DNA of 64,000 nt from an uncultured Lactobacillus sp. (GTDB lineage Bacteria > Bacillota > Bacilli > Lactobacillales > Lactobacillaceae): contig CAMLRL010000003.1 of NCBI GenBank assembly GCA_946482465.1, positions 42,466 through 106,465 on the forward strand, given 5' to 3'. Made by a program: the position numbers and the translations under genes. Below the pieces are notes generated by a model. The model made no database searches, was not told where the DNA came from, and worked only from the letters and a program-made list of their open reading frames with translations. Positions 17,489 to 27,558 of the stretch are shown here, piece by piece (within the stretch, counting starts at the first letter, position 1; every line of letters starts with the position of its first letter).

Positions 17489-19297
17489 TTAACCCTGAAT
17501 TCTCTTTAACTGCAAAATTTTACGAGTAATACTTATTATTTCATCATTATCTGCTTTACGTTTCGCGTCTTGTAAATCACCCATCAGTTGTTGGAGCTGC
17601 ACTTTAATTTTTCGCATGTTTAAAGCATTAATTTGCTCATCAATTTCGCGGTCTGAAAAATCCTGAGGCATGTCCGTCATTTCAGCATTTATTATTATAC
17701 CTTGAAGTTCGTTAGGAATAAAATCTAAAAAACTATTAACTGTCGGATTTTCTTGATTTTCACTAAAATTTAACCATAATTCCGCTAATTTTTGATAATT
17801 TGGATCAGGAAATAAAAATTGATGTGCTAAAAGATATTCGCGTGCATGATCAGAATGAATGAATAAGTATAATAAGCGCGTTTGAACCGGGTCATTTATT
17901 GTACTAGTTTGTTCATCTTCAATTGGAGCATCAGGATAATCATTAATTGGTTCAGGTTCCAGCGGAACAGGATTACCCTGATGTCTCTTTGCCGTATTTT
18001 GCTGCCTACGATACTTTGTCAAATTAACCTTAAGCGAATCTATTGAAACACTTTGTTCTTTAGCCACTTTGTTTAAGTACAAATCTTGTTCAACTGGATT
18101 TGACAATTGTGCAATTTCTTTGGTTGCTTCATCAAGATATGCTAATTTTTCGCGATCGTTAGCTAAATTATATTTTTGTGCTAGTCTTTTAAGGAAGAAA
18201 TCCGTTGGGGTTAGTGCACCCTTAATTTCATCTTGGTATTTCTCGATACCATATTTTTTAACGTACTCGTCTGGGTCCAGTTTTTCAGGTAAAACCACAA
18301 TCCCTAAATTAAAGCCGCCAACTTGATTAAACATCTTAGCAGCACGTTCTTCGGCATGGATGCCAGGATCATCCCCGTCATAATTAATAATTATATTATT
18401 GGTAATCCTGCGTAACATATATATTTGCTGATCAGTCAGGCTGGTTCCCATTGAGGCAATACCTGATTTAATACCAGCTTTATAAGCCGCAATGACATCC
18501 ATATAACCTTCATATAAAATCAAATGCTTTTCACTACGAGCCGCTTTTTTAGCTTCTGCAAAATGGAAAAGCGTCTTAGACTTAGTAAATATCTTTGTTT
18601 CTGGACTGTTGATATATTTAGCTTCAGTTTTATCTGTTGAAAGACGTCTTCCCGAAAAACCGACAACATAGTCCCCTTCATTACAGAGAGGAAACATCAG
18701 CCTGTCTCTAAAGCGATCGAATAATTCTCCAGCTTGCGACTGGACAAACAACCCGGTATTAAGCAAATCTTCGTCTTGATAATTATGTCCCCGTAGATAT
18801 GTTAATAACAAGTTATCTTGCTTAGGCGCATAGCCAATCCTAAAGTGATTGATGATTTCGTTATTCAAATCGCGGCTTTGCGCATATTCCAGACCGCGCT
18901 TTCCCGCATTAGTCGAAACTAGGACCCGATGATAAAAATCAGCAGCTTCTTCATTTATTTTGATCAAAATATTGGAAAACCGAGGTCTCTTTTGAGTGTA
19001 TTCTCCAATATCAATATGAGCAAAGTCGGCAACCTTTTGGACACTTTCCGGGAACGTTAAATTTTCCTTGTACATGAGGAAGGAAAACACATTTCCCCCT
19101 TTGCCACAACCAAAACACTTAAAGAACTGTTTACCTTCATTCACTGTAAAAGAAGGAGTTTTTTCTTGATGAAATGGACAAAGTCCAACATAATCTTTAC
19201 CCTTCTTTTCGAGTGAAACATATTGGCTTATAACATTAACTATATTGACGTTATTACGTACTTTGGCAATTGTTTCCTCGGGAATCAGACCAGCCAT
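17489..19297 (-). CDS. dnaG: DNA primase DnaG
   Basis: The 602-residue primase makes RNA primers at the replication fork. The N-terminal zinc finger is [11 protein letters not shown] and [10 protein letters not shown] (CHC2 type, residues 41-65). The TOPRIM domain holds [10 protein letters not shown] near residue 266 and NYDGDDPG near 315. The C-terminal part, from about 450, should bind the DnaB-type helicase. It lies 14 bases after glyS and 13 before rpoD, so it is part of the glyQS-dnaG-rpoD run. Confidence 0.97.
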   Translation of the reverse strand: MAGLIPEETIAKVRNNVNIVNVISQYVSLEKKGKDYVGLCPFHQEKTPSFTVNEGKQFFKCFGCGKGGNVFSFLMYKENLTFPESVQKVADFAHIDIGEYTQKRPRFSNILIKINEEAADFYHRVLVSTNAGKRGLEYAQSRDLNNEIINHFRIGYAPKQDNLLLTYLRGHNYQDEDLLNTGLFVQSQAGELFDRFRDRLMFPLCNEGDYVVGFSGRRLSTDKTEAKYINSPETKIFTKSKTLFHFAEAKKAARSEKHLILYEGYMDVIAAYKAGIKSGIASMGTSLTDQQIYMLRRITNNIIINYDGDDPGIHAEERAAKMFNQVGGFNLGIVVLPEKLDPDEYVKKYGIEKYQDEIKGALTPTDFFLKRLAQKYNLANDREKLAYLDEATKEIAQLSNPVEQDLYLNKVAKEQSVSIDSLKVNLTKYRRQQNTAKRHQGNPVPLEPEPINDYPDAPIEDEQTSTINDPVQTRLLYLFIHSDHAREYLLAHQFLFPDPNYQKLAELWLNFSENQENPTVNSFLDFIPNELQGIIINAEMTDMPQDFSDREIDEQINALNMRKIKVQLQQLMGDLQDAKRKADNDEIISITRKILQLKRIQG

Positions 19298-19311
19298 ATT
19301 GCCACCTACTT

Positions 19312-21378
19312 TTATTTAATAACTAGCTTGCTTAAATCACCAAGACGATTGGCTAATTGTGCCACGCTATTCAACTGTGCCAAACGATTATTTTTAACTG
19401 CTTCGTCCTTAGCCATAATCATATTAGTATCAAAATATAAGTCAATTACGGGTTGCAATTTAACAAAACCATCATAAAGAGCTGCAAGGTCATTGACTTT
19501 GTTTAGTTTCTTAACCCCATTAGCCAGTTCAGTTTCAGTTTCGTTATCAAACAAGTCACTCTTGACCTCATTTTGACCTTTGTATTTGGCTTTCTTTAAA
19601 ATATTATTGATTCTAGTCAAGCTTTCAACTACTGGTTTGAATTTATCATCATCATGATGCAATTGCAAAACTTTTGCTGCAGCGAGGATTTGAATAGGAT
19701 CTTGCTGGCTTGAAGCCAAAACGGCATCAATAATATCATATTTATAATTATTTTTCTGTAAATATTGGTTAATCCGATCCCGAATAAATGATGAAATTTG
19801 TTCTTCTTGTTCGGCTGTCTTAGGCAATTTGGCAGGAGTTTTCTTTTCCAAAGCGGATACGATTTCCGGTAAGACTTCGTTAAACGGCAATGACCATTTT
19901 TGCTCTAATAAAATTCGGACAATACCATAAGCATAGCGCCGCAGTGCATAAGGATCATTTGAGGAGCTCGGGATCATTCCTGCTGCAAAGAAGGTAATGA
20001 TTGTATCTAATTTATCGGCGACTGATAATAATGAGCCGACGGTAGTGGCTGGTAATTTCCCTTCTGAAGTCGTAGGCATATAGTGTTCTTCTATTGCCTC
20101 AGCCACATCATCTTTTTCACCGGCAAGCTTAGCATAATGCTTACCCATCACACCTTGAAGTTCAGCAAATTCACCCACCATTTGGGTGACAAGGTCAAAC
20201 TTATACAGCTGGCTAGCACGGTCAAAATCCTTAATCGTTTGAGCATCTAAGTTCCACTTATTTGCCAAATAATCACCAATAATTTGTACTCGCTTCATTT
20301 TCTCAGACATGGATCCGATTTTATCGTGGAATGAAACGTTATCTAACTTTTGTACAAAATGACTGAGTGGGTATTTACGATCCTCATCATAAAAGAATTG
20401 GGCATCATCTAGGCGAGCAACTAAAACTTTCTCATTGCCCGAAACCACATTTTCCAAATAGTCTTTATTACCGTTGCGGACAGAGATAAAGTGATTAATC
20501 AGTTCACCATTTTGATCATAAACTTCAAAGTAACGCTGGTTGTCTTTCATAGAAGTAATTAGAACTTCTTGCGGCATTTGCAAATAATTTTTAGCAAACG
20601 ATCCTGCAAAGACAGTCGGGTATTCGACTAAATTCGTCACTTCTTCAAGTAAGCTCTTGTCTGGTTTAATTTGCCAGTTGTTCTTTTTAACCAGCTTATT
20701 CATTTGGTCTACGATCATATTACGACGTTTAGTAGCGTCTACAATTACAAATTGATCTTTTAAAGCATCTTCATAATCGGAACTGTTAGCTAGAACAACA
20801 CTATCTCCGAGAAAGCGGTGACCCTCAGTTTTACGACCAGCAGTAATATCAAGAATTTTTACAGGCACTACTTCGTTGCCAAATAATGACACAAGCCAGT
20901 GAATAGGACGCACAAATTCAAAGTCGTTTGAATCCCAGCGCATTTTTGTAGGAAAAGTCATTGCTTTAACAATTTCGCTCATCCCCAAAAGAATAAAACT
21001 GGTTTTTTTACCTTCTTTCTGCACATGAACATAAGCATATTCGGTACCTTTTAATTCTTCAAAGTAAATGTCATCTGTTGTCATCCCTTGACCACGGGCA
21101 AAGCCTTGTGCAGCCTTAGTCCAGTTTTTATCTTGATCAAGAGCTATTTTTTTAGCGGGGCCTTTTTTAATTTCATCAATATCATCTTGTTTTTCAGCTA
21201 ATTCTTCCACTAAGATGGTCAATCTGCGGGGCGTCGAAAAAGTCTTAATACATTTAAATTTTAAGCCATTTTCTTTAAGAAACTTCTGCGTTCTATCCGC
21301 CAGTTGCTTAACACTACGTTCAACAACGTGTGCCGGCATTTCCTCTGTGCCGATTTCAAATAAATAATCTTTAGCCAT
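19312..21378 (-). CDS. glyS: Glycyl-tRNA synthetase beta subunit
   Basis: The 688-residue subunit begins [17 protein letters not shown], the conserved N-terminus of the GlyS family, and contains [11 protein letters not shown] near residue 47. The C-terminal region has the DALRs anticodon-binding type fold. With GlyQ it forms the alpha2-beta2 bacterial glycyl-tRNA synthetase. Its start overlaps the end of glyQ by eight bases. The operon is controlled by the T-box at 22314-22470. Confidence 0.97.
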   Translation of the reverse strand: MAKDYLFEIGTEEMPAHVVERSVKQLADRTQKFLKENGLKFKCIKTFSTPRRLTILVEELAEKQDDIDEIKKGPAKKIALDQDKNWTKAAQGFARGQGMTTDDIYFEELKGTEYAYVHVQKEGKKTSFILLGMSEIVKAMTFPTKMRWDSNDFEFVRPIHWLVSLFGNEVVPVKILDITAGRKTEGHRFLGDSVVLANSSDYEDALKDQFVIVDATKRRNMIVDQMNKLVKKNNWQIKPDKSLLEEVTNLVEYPTVFAGSFAKNYLQMPQEVLITSMKDNQRYFEVYDQNGELINHFISVRNGNKDYLENVVSGNEKVLVARLDDAQFFYDEDRKYPLSHFVQKLDNVSFHDKIGSMSEKMKRVQIIGDYLANKWNLDAQTIKDFDRASQLYKFDLVTQMVGEFAELQGVMGKHYAKLAGEKDDVAEAIEEHYMPTTSEGKLPATTVGSLLSVADKLDTIITFFAAGMIPSSSNDPYALRRYAYGIVRILLEQKWSLPFNEVLPEIVSALEKKTPAKLPKTAEQEEQISSFIRDRINQYLQKNNYKYDIIDAVLASSQQDPIQILAAAKVLQLHHDDDKFKPVVESLTRINNILKKAKYKGQNEVKSDLFDNETETELANGVKKLNKVNDLAALYDGFVKLQPVIDLYFDTNMIMAKDEAVKNNRLAQLNSVAQLANRLGDLSKLVIK

Positions 21379-22288
21379 TTTCTAATCCCGCCTTCTTATC
21401 TTCTGCGTTCTTCAATAACGGAAATCCCCTTTTTTCACGTTCCTCTACAAAGCACACTGCTACTTCATGAGCCAAATTTCTAATTCTGGCTAAATAGCCA
21501 GCCCGTTCGGTAACAGAAACTGCACCTCTGGCATCAAGTAAGTTAAAAGTATGAGAACACTTCAGGATATAGTCATACGCTGGCTGAACTAAATTTAATC
21601 CAATTAATTCTTTCGCAGTTCTTTCGTAAACGTCAAAAAACTGCAATAAATCTTTTTGATTAGATTCTTCAAAAGCATATTTCGAATTCTCATATTCTGC
21701 TTCTTTAAAAATATCGCGATATAAGACTCCGTCTCCCCACTCCAAGTCAAAGACAGAATTAACGTCTTGAATGTATGAAGCAAGCCGTTCTACACCATAG
21801 GTAATTTCACTCATTGTTGGTTTAACATCAAGTTCACCCACGACTTGGAAATAAGTAAATTGACTGACCTCCATGCCATCAAGCCAAACTTCCCAACCAA
21901 CACCGGCACAGCCCATTGAAGGATTTTCCCAATTATCTTCTACAAAGCGAATATCGTGTTCAAGCGGATTAATTCCTAGCTCTTTTAGGCTATCAAGGTA
22001 ATATTGTTGAATGTCTTCAGGAGCAGGTTTGATGACTACTTGAAATTGATGGTGTTGGAATAATCTATTAGGGTTGTCACCATACCTACCATCAGCGGGC
22101 CGACGTGAAGGCTCAACATAACAAGCAGCCCAGGGTTCTGGTCCAACAGCACGTAAAAAGGTATAGGGACTCATAGTACCAGCGCCTTTTTCAACATCAT
22201 AAGAAGGCATTACCATACAGCCCTTTGAGGACCAAAACTTTTCCAACTTAAAAATCATATCTTGAATAGTTAATTTTTTATTTGCCAT
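21371..22288 (-). CDS. glyQ: Glycyl-tRNA synthetase alpha subunit
   Basis: The 305-residue catalytic subunit contains the class II motifs of GlyQ, including [20 protein letters not shown] near residue 29 and [20 protein letters not shown] near 63. [10 protein letters not shown] near residue 148 is also typical. It is translated from ATG with the AGGAAGGAAAT ribosome binding site. It is the first gene after the glycine T-box leader. Confidence 0.97.
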   Translation of the reverse strand: MANKKLTIQDMIFKLEKFWSSKGCMVMPSYDVEKGAGTMSPYTFLRAVGPEPWAACYVEPSRRPADGRYGDNPNRLFQHHQFQVVIKPAPEDIQQYYLDSLKELGINPLEHDIRFVEDNWENPSMGCAGVGWEVWLDGMEVSQFTYFQVVGELDVKPTMSEITYGVERLASYIQDVNSVFDLEWGDGVLYRDIFKEAEYENSKYAFEESNQKDLLQFFDVYERTAKELIGLNLVQPAYDYILKCSHTFNLLDARGAVSVTERAGYLARIRNLAHEVAVCFVEEREKRGFPLLKNAEDKKAGLENG

Positions 22289-22313
22289 TTATATTTCCTT
22301 CCTGCATTAGACC

Positions 22314-22470
22314 ATAAAAAAAGCCTATGCAAAACATGCATAGGGACGAGATTCAGTCGCGGTTCCACCCTAATTCAGGAAATAAATCCTGCTCTTAATT
22401 CATTTAGCTAGAGGTGCCTTTTCCTAGGTGCTCTTACACTATACAGCACTCGCTTATCTAGTACTTTTTT
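22314..22470 (-). promoter_or_regulatory. T-box riboswitch (glycine) of glyQS
   Basis: On the minus strand the leader contains the T-box core AGGGTGGAACCGCG (22358-22371) and the terminator CCTATGCA/TGCATAGG followed by seven T (22314-22344). The specifier context is GAAAA-GGC-ACC, with GGC at 22416-22418, a glycine codon followed by A as expected. The leader is short, like other glyQS T-boxes that lack the stem II elements. Uncharged tRNA-Gly should stabilise the antiterminator and allow glyQS expression. Confidence 0.92.
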
Positions 22471-22531
22471 TATCCTCATCATTGCCAAAATACATTATTA
22501 TTTTATCATAAAAAGCATGCAACCTAAAGGC

Positions 22532-23287
22532 TTAGTCCATTAATTTCAATTCATCTAAAAATTTTTTAGTTTTAAGATTAATGTCAATTGTATCTTGATA
22601 GATACGGTCAATTGCTTTTCGTGTCGCCTTTTTAGTAGAGCTATTAATTTTAATGCTGCCTAAGCGTTCAAATGGTAGCAAAAATATTGTCCTTAAAACA
22701 GCAACTTCTTTCGGTTTTAAGTGCATGCGACCTGGATCAGTATAAAAATGTTTTTTACACAAAATACCGCCATTTTTAATTGAGTAATCAAACTCTCCTT
22801 GATCTTGACCGCAAATAACACAATGCCGCAATTCAGGTTCAACTCCAAATGCTGCTAAAAGCTGCATCTGGACTATTTGGGTAATCATTTCAGGATCGGT
22901 ACCACTTGCAATTTTTTGCAATGCGAATTTGGTCAAATCATAATACTTACCCAAATTTTGATATTCCATAAAAGCGTGGTCAACCAAATCTAAAATAAAG
23001 GAAGCATAAGCGTTTTTAATCAGATCATCGTACAGCCCCTCAAACTGCTTAACATTTTTATAAGTTCTTAAAGTACTTAATCCATGCCCAGAAAAGTATA
23101 CGACATAAGTTCCATAAGAAAAATTTAGTAATTCAGCTCCTAATTTAGACTTCGGCTTAAGAGCACCATGTGCAAGCATAGTAAATATACCATTTTTTTC
23201 TGTTATGATTTTTGCTAACAGGTCTGCATCATGATATTTTTGTCTCTTAAAAATTATGCCTTTTACTTCCTTTAGCTCACGCACCAT
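22532..23287 (-). CDS. recO: DNA repair protein RecO
   Basis: The 251-residue protein loads RecA on SSB-coated DNA in the RecFOR pathway. It has the N-terminal OB fold (residues 1-80, with GIIFKRQKYHDADLLAKI) and a zinc motif formed by CVICG near residue 158 and ILCKKH near 175. It begins one base after era ends. The T-box of glyQS lies just downstream, so the era-recO transcript probably ends before or within that region. Confidence 0.93.
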   Translation of the reverse strand: MVRELKEVKGIIFKRQKYHDADLLAKIITEKNGIFTMLAHGALKPKSKLGAELLNFSYGTYVVYFSGHGLSTLRTYKNVKQFEGLYDDLIKNAYASFILDLVDHAFMEYQNLGKYYDLTKFALQKIASGTDPEMITQIVQMQLLAAFGVEPELRHCVICGQDQGEFDYSIKNGGILCKKHFYTDPGRMHLKPKEVAVLRTIFLLPFERLGSIKINSSTKKATRKAIDRIYQDTIDINLKTKKFLDELKLMD

Positions 23288-24193
23288 TTACGTAAAATCC
23301 TTTGGATTGTAGCCAATTCGCCTTAAAAATTGCGGGTCTGAACGCCAATTACGTTGGACTTTAACCCATAAGTGCAGATTGACCTTCTCACCCAATAAAT
23401 CTTCAATTTGACGTCGTGAATTAATACCGATCTGTTTGAGCATTTTGCCGCCTTTGCCGATAATAATCCCCTTTTGACCACTTTTTTCGACATAAATAGT
23501 AGCCTCAATTTGAAGTTTATTATTCTCGTGCTTATTCATTTGTTCAACCCAAACCGCTGCTGCGTGTGGTACTTCTTCTGCAGTTAATTTTAAAATTTGT
23601 TCGCGAATTAACTCAGCAACCATGAAATATTCTGGACGATCTGTTATTTGATCGGAACCAAAGTACTTTGGTCCTTCTGGCAAATATTGATGCAATACTT
23701 GCATTAAGTCGCTAATGCCAACACCCTGAGTTGCTGAAACAGGGAGAAATTCTTTAAAAATATTCAAATTGCGGTATTGATCAATAATTGGTAATAGTTC
23801 ATTAGGATTTACTTGGTCTACTTTATTAATAAGAAGTAAAACTGGTACTTTAACATCCTTGAGCATATCTGCTATGTAAGCATCACCTTTACCCATTTCT
23901 TCAGGTTCTACCATGAACAAAATGAGGTCAACATCTTTTAAGCTAGACAAGCTGGCTTTATCCATGTATTCATCTAAATTTAGGTGCGGCTTAAAAATTC
24001 CTGGAGTATCGACAAAAACTGCTTGCATATCGTCAGTAGTCAAAATTCCTGAAATTTTATTACGAGTAGTTTGTGGTTTATTAGAAGTTATAGCAACTTT
24101 TTGACCAACCAAATAATTCATTAAAGTGGATTTACCAACATTAGGTCGACCTAATAATGCCACAAAACCAGATTTATTGTTATTTTCAACCAT
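23288..24193 (-). CDS. era: GTPase Era
   Basis: Era binds 16S rRNA and is needed for small-subunit assembly. The 301-residue protein has G1 GRPNVGKST near residue 16, G3 DTPGI near 62, G4 NKVD near 123, and a C-terminal KH domain with [13 protein letters not shown] near 242. Its start overlaps ybeY by one base. In Bacillus dgkA and cdd lie between ybeY and era; here they are absent. Confidence 0.96.
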   Translation of the reverse strand: MVENNNKSGFVALLGRPNVGKSTLMNYLVGQKVAITSNKPQTTRNKISGILTTDDMQAVFVDTPGIFKPHLNLDEYMDKASLSSLKDVDLILFMVEPEEMGKGDAYIADMLKDVKVPVLLLINKVDQVNPNELLPIIDQYRNLNIFKEFLPVSATQGVGISDLMQVLHQYLPEGPKYFGSDQITDRPEYFMVAELIREQILKLTAEEVPHAAAVWVEQMNKHENNKLQIEATIYVEKSGQKGIIIGKGGKMLKQIGINSRRQIEDLLGEKVNLHLWVKVQRNWRSDPQFLRRIGYNPKDFT

Positions 24194-24717
24194 TATTTTC
24201 CTCTACCTTCATCAAGTTGGTTCGAATATAAGGGTAAGCCATATTCTTCTAATACCTGACCCTGAATTTTAAACATTTCTTTTGTTTCATTAGGTTCAAT
24301 ATGGTCAAAACCATTGAGGTGCAAAAAGCCATGTACTAAGGTATAGCCAAATTCACGATCCCAACCAGTGCCATATTCTTTGCTATGACGCTCAATTACG
24401 TCTGGACACATGAACAAATCGCCTATATCTTCATAAAAATCAGGATCGGATTCAAAGGAACTAAAATCAATTAGTTCCTCACCATCTTCAATTGCAAAAG
24501 AAATAACATCAGTAGGTCTATCTTTACCGCGATATTTTTTATTAATTTCATTACTATGCTTTTCATCAACGAAATTAATGCTCAATTCCAGATTATTTTT
24601 CTTATTAATCTTATCTTTAGCAAGTGATAACAGCTGAAAGATCCAGTCTTTCCAATCACGCTCCTGGTTTGTTAAAAAACCAACTTCATCATTATAGGTA
24701 ATATCAATTGGGGCCAT
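24193..24717 (-). CDS. ybeY: Endoribonuclease YbeY (16S rRNA maturation)
   Basis: The 174-residue metalloprotein carries the zinc motif [11 protein letters not shown] near residue 130, the hallmark H3XH5XH of the family. [13 protein letters not shown] near 66 is also conserved. YbeY acts in 16S rRNA 3' end processing and ribosome quality control. It overlaps both neighbours by one base, indicating strict translational coupling with phoH and era. Confidence 0.95.
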   Translation of the reverse strand: MAPIDITYNDEVGFLTNQERDWKDWIFQLLSLAKDKINKKNNLELSINFVDEKHSNEINKKYRGKDRPTDVISFAIEDGEELIDFSSFESDPDFYEDIGDLFMCPDVIERHSKEYGTGWDREFGYTLVHGFLHLNGFDHIEPNETKEMFKIQGQVLEEYGLPLYSNQLDEGRGK

Positions 24718-25673
24718 TAATTCTGCTTTTCTTCCTTTTCATACGCATTAATAATTTTGGCAACTACAGGGTGACGCACAACATCATTTGCTGAGAACCA
24801 AATAAACTTAATCTGCTCAATCTTTTTCAGAATACGTTCGGCATCAATTAGGCCGCTACGCTGTCTTCCTGGCAGGTCAACTTGCGTCATATCGCCATTA
24901 ACAATCATTTTGGAATTAAAACCAAGTCTGGTCAAAAACATTTTCATCTGAGCATCAGTGGTATTTTGCGCTTCATCTAAGATAACAAAAGCATCATCTA
25001 AAGTACGTCCCCGCATATATGCTAAAGGAGCAACTTCAATTACACCACGTTCCATTAGATGGTCAGTAGTGTTAGTTCCCAGTATGGCATAGAGCGAATC
25101 ATAAATAGGCCTTAAATAAGGATCAACTTTCTCTTTTAAATCACCGGGTAAAAAGCCCAAGGATTCCCCGGCTTCAACTGCAGGACGAGTTAAAATTATC
25201 CTAGAAACTTCACCTTTTTTAAAAGCAGCAACTGCGCAGACTACCGCTATGAATGTTTTACCGGTACCAGCAGGACCAATACCAAATACCACATCATTTT
25301 TTTCAATTGCTTCAACATATCTTTTCTGTCCCATGTTTTTAACTCTAATCGGTTTGCCTTTAGCATCCCGAATTAAAATCTTTTTGTACAAGTCAGGAAA
25401 ATATTCTGTTGTTCCCTTATCTGCCATTTTCATTGCACTTACAACATCGGCAGGACCGATATTAATATTTGCATTAACGACATTATCAAGAGCTTTTAAA
25501 ACAGCTGAAATTTTTTTAATGTTGCCGTCTTCACCTTGAATAGCAATACTATTACCGGTGTCAACAACACTGGCATTATAGCCGGTTGACAAAAGATTTA
25601 AATTGTTATCATTAATACCAACTAATTTTTGGATATTCTCAGGATTTGTAGGTATAAAATTGGTTTGGGCCAA
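24717..25673 (-). CDS. phoH: PhoH-family ATPase (YbeZ)
   Basis: The 318-residue protein has an N-terminal KH-like RNA-binding part (residues 1-110). The ATPase core has Walker A GPAGTGKT near residue 138, and AFVILDEAQNTT (Walker B) near 228. PhoH/YbeZ proteins work with YbeY in RNA metabolism, and the adjacent, overlapping ybeY supports this. The C-terminal arginine region VVRHPVVAKII is typical of the family. Confidence 0.93.
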   Translation of the reverse strand: MAQTNFIPTNPENIQKLVGINDNNLNLLSTGYNASVVDTGNSIAIQGEDGNIKKISAVLKALDNVVNANINIGPADVVSAMKMADKGTTEYFPDLYKKILIRDAKGKPIRVKNMGQKRYVEAIEKNDVVFGIGPAGTGKTFIAVVCAVAAFKKGEVSRIILTRPAVEAGESLGFLPGDLKEKVDPYLRPIYDSLYAILGTNTTDHLMERGVIEVAPLAYMRGRTLDDAFVILDEAQNTTDAQMKMFLTRLGFNSKMIVNGDMTQVDLPGRQRSGLIDAERILKKIEQIKFIWFSANDVVRHPVVAKIINAYEKEEKQN

Positions 25674-25697
25674 ATAACTCTGCTCCTTTTCTTGCGC

Positions 25698-26141
25698 TTA
25701 ACTTAGCTGATCACGCACTGCGGCCGAAGCTGCTTTTCCATCAGCCTTGCCCTTAATTTTAGGCATTAAAACTTTCATTACTTTGCCAAAATCTGACTTA
25801 TCATGAGCGTTAACTTCAGCAATCGCTGAAGCAGCTGCTTCATTAAGTTCTTCCTTTGAAAGCTGCTTAGGTAAATAATCCTCAACAATTGCAAGCTCTT
25901 GCTTAGTTTCAGCAACTAAATCGTTTCTGTTTGCCTTGGCAAATTCTTCAATCGATTCTTCTCGTTGCTTCTTTTCACGGCTTAAAACTGTTAGTTCTTC
26001 TTCAGGAGTCAGATCATGACCTGCTTTAATTTTTTCATTCATTAATGCAGATTTAATCATACGCACGGTGTTCAATTTGACTTTGTCACGTGCTTTCATT
26101 GCTTCTTTCATATCTGACATTATTTGTTCAGACAGACTCAA
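25698..26141 (-). CDS. yqeY: GatB/YqeY domain protein
   Basis: The 147-residue protein is a stand-alone copy of the C-terminal helical domain of GatB. Typical stretches are MKARDKVKLNTVRMIKSAL near residue 16 and EDYLPKQLS near 90. Its function is not proven; it probably interacts with tRNA. It lies between rpsU and phoH, the usual place in Firmicutes. A hairpin separates it from rpsU, so rpsU can be expressed in excess over the downstream genes. Confidence 0.92.
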   Translation of the reverse strand: MSLSEQIMSDMKEAMKARDKVKLNTVRMIKSALMNEKIKAGHDLTPEEELTVLSREKKQREESIEEFAKANRNDLVAETKQELAIVEDYLPKQLSKEELNEAAASAIAEVNAHDKSDFGKVMKVLMPKIKGKADGKAASAAVRDQLS

Positions 26142-26240
26142 AAAAATTCCTTCTTTCTCACCAAAATCTAGCTAAATTATATCAAATTTGAGAGTGAGTT
26201 TAAATTAAATAAAACATTAAAATCAATTAATTGGACTAAA

Positions 26241-26275
26241 TAAAAACGACTCCTATCTCAACGATAAAAGTCGCT
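26241..26275 (-). terminator. Probable terminator or attenuator after rpsU
   Basis: CGACT and AGTCG form the outer stem with a second ATC/GAT pairing inside, followed on the minus strand by TTTTTATTT. It begins seven bases after the rpsU stop codon. Confidence 0.65.
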
Positions 26276-26281
26276 TATAAA

Positions 26282-26458
26282 TTAATAATGTCTACGTTTG
26301 CGAGCTGCTTCGGATTTTAGTTTCCTACGAACGCTAGGTTTTTCATAAAACTCGCGCTTGCGGTATTCCTGTAAAGTACCACTTCTAGAAACGGAACGTT
26401 TAAAACGACGAAGAGCATCATCAATAGACTCGTTTTCGTGAACGACTGTCTTGGCCAT
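26282..26458 (-). CDS. rpsU: 30S ribosomal protein S21
   Basis: The true start is the ATG at 26458, preceded by GGAGGGATC, giving 58 residues beginning [21 protein letters not shown] frame extending 14 codons upstream is not part of the protein. The arginine/lysine-rich C-terminus ([13 protein letters not shown]) is typical of Gram-positive S21. It is a late-assembling small-subunit protein. It heads the macromolecular-synthesis block on the minus strand. Confidence 0.97.
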   Translation of the reverse strand: MAKTVVHENESIDDALRRFKRSVSRSGTLQEYRKREFYEKPSVRRKLKSEAARKRRHY

Positions 26459-26635
26459 ATGTGATCCCTCCTTCCATTTCTTGACGTTACCGTCATACAT
26501 TTAACTAAATTATATCAAACATCAACAATCGGTCAATACAAACGTACAATATTTTTTAAAAAATCATTCAGGAAAAAGTTAATCTGTAAATGATTTTGGT
26601 TAAATTGTATAATTAAAGAAAAAAAGGAGCATACT

Positions 26636-27463
26636 ATGGCTGAAGAAACACCAAAAAAAGAAGTTAACATTATTATAATTTCAGATTCTGCTGGAGATAC
26701 CGCCTTTAACAATGCTGTAGCCGCCGCTGCTCAATTTCCTGATGCGCAAATTAATTATCGCAGATATCCTTTTATAATTAATAAAGAAAAATTAGAAGAA
26801 ACATTTGCAGAAATTATAAAATACCCTAATCTATTAATTATTTACAGCTTGGTCAAGGATGAAATGCAGATTCCGGTTATTCGTTTTGTAAGAGAACACC
26901 AAGTTAAAAGCGTGGATATTCTATCACCAGCAATTGAATCCATCCAGGAATTGACTGGTCTTAAGCCGCAACAAAGAATTGGTGCCCAGCATAAAATGAA
27001 CCAAAAATACTTTGATCGTATTTCTGCAATGGAATTTGCGGTCATGTATGATGACGGTAAAGACCCTAAGGGCTTTTTAGAGGCTGATGTGGTACTTTTA
27101 GGAGTTTCGAGAACTTCCAAAACTCCCTTATCGCTTTTTTTAGCAAACAAAAATTTAAAAGTGGCTAATTTACCTTTGGTACCAGACACCCATATTCCTA
27201 AAGAAATTTATCAAATTGACCCTAAAAAAATCATTGGTCTGACAAATGACATTTCAGTATTAAATGAAATCAGACGTGAAAGAATGATTTCTTATGGTCT
27301 AAATCCCGATACTTCCTATTCCAATGTTGATGCAATTAAAAAAGAATTGGATTCGGCCCAAAAGCTTTATGATCAACTTGGCTGTTTTGTAATAAACGTT
27401 GCTCACCGCTCGATTGAGGAAACTGCAGCAATTATTATGAATCATTTAGGTGTTCAAAGTTAA
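26636..27463 (+). CDS. ppsR: PpsR/PDRP: pyruvate,phosphate dikinase (or PEP synthase) regulatory kinase/phosphorylase
   Basis: The 275-residue protein is a DUF299-type bifunctional ADP-dependent kinase and phosphate-dependent pyrophosphorylase that switches pyruvate,phosphate dikinase or PEP synthase off and on. The P-loop GVSRTSKTP is near residue 153, and ISDSAGDTA near 15 and HRSIEET near 261 are conserved. The ribosome binding site AAGGAGCATACT precedes the ATG. Its target enzyme gene is not in this window. A TATAAT box is at 26608-26613. It diverges from rpsU. Confidence 0.9.
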   Translation: MAEETPKKEVNIIIISDSAGDTAFNNAVAAAAQFPDAQINYRRYPFIINKEKLEETFAEIIKYPNLLIIYSLVKDEMQIPVIRFVREHQVKSVDILSPAIESIQELTGLKPQQRIGAQHKMNQKYFDRISAMEFAVMYDDGKDPKGFLEADVVLLGVSRTSKTPLSLFLANKNLKVANLPLVPDTHIPKEIYQIDPKKIIGLTNDISVLNEIRRERMISYGLNPDTSYSNVDAIKKELDSAQKLYDQLGCFVINVAHRSIEETAAIIMNHLGVQS

Positions 27464-27558
27464 TTTTTTCTTTATATGTATTGTTTTCATTATTTAACTT
27501 CCATATAATTAATTTAATATTAAAAAATTAAATAGTTGCAATCGGTTGAGGCAAAATA

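Noticed and set aside
26459..26500. N-terminal extension of S21
   Set aside because: The frame is open but contains the ribosome binding site GGAGGGATC of the real start at 26458.
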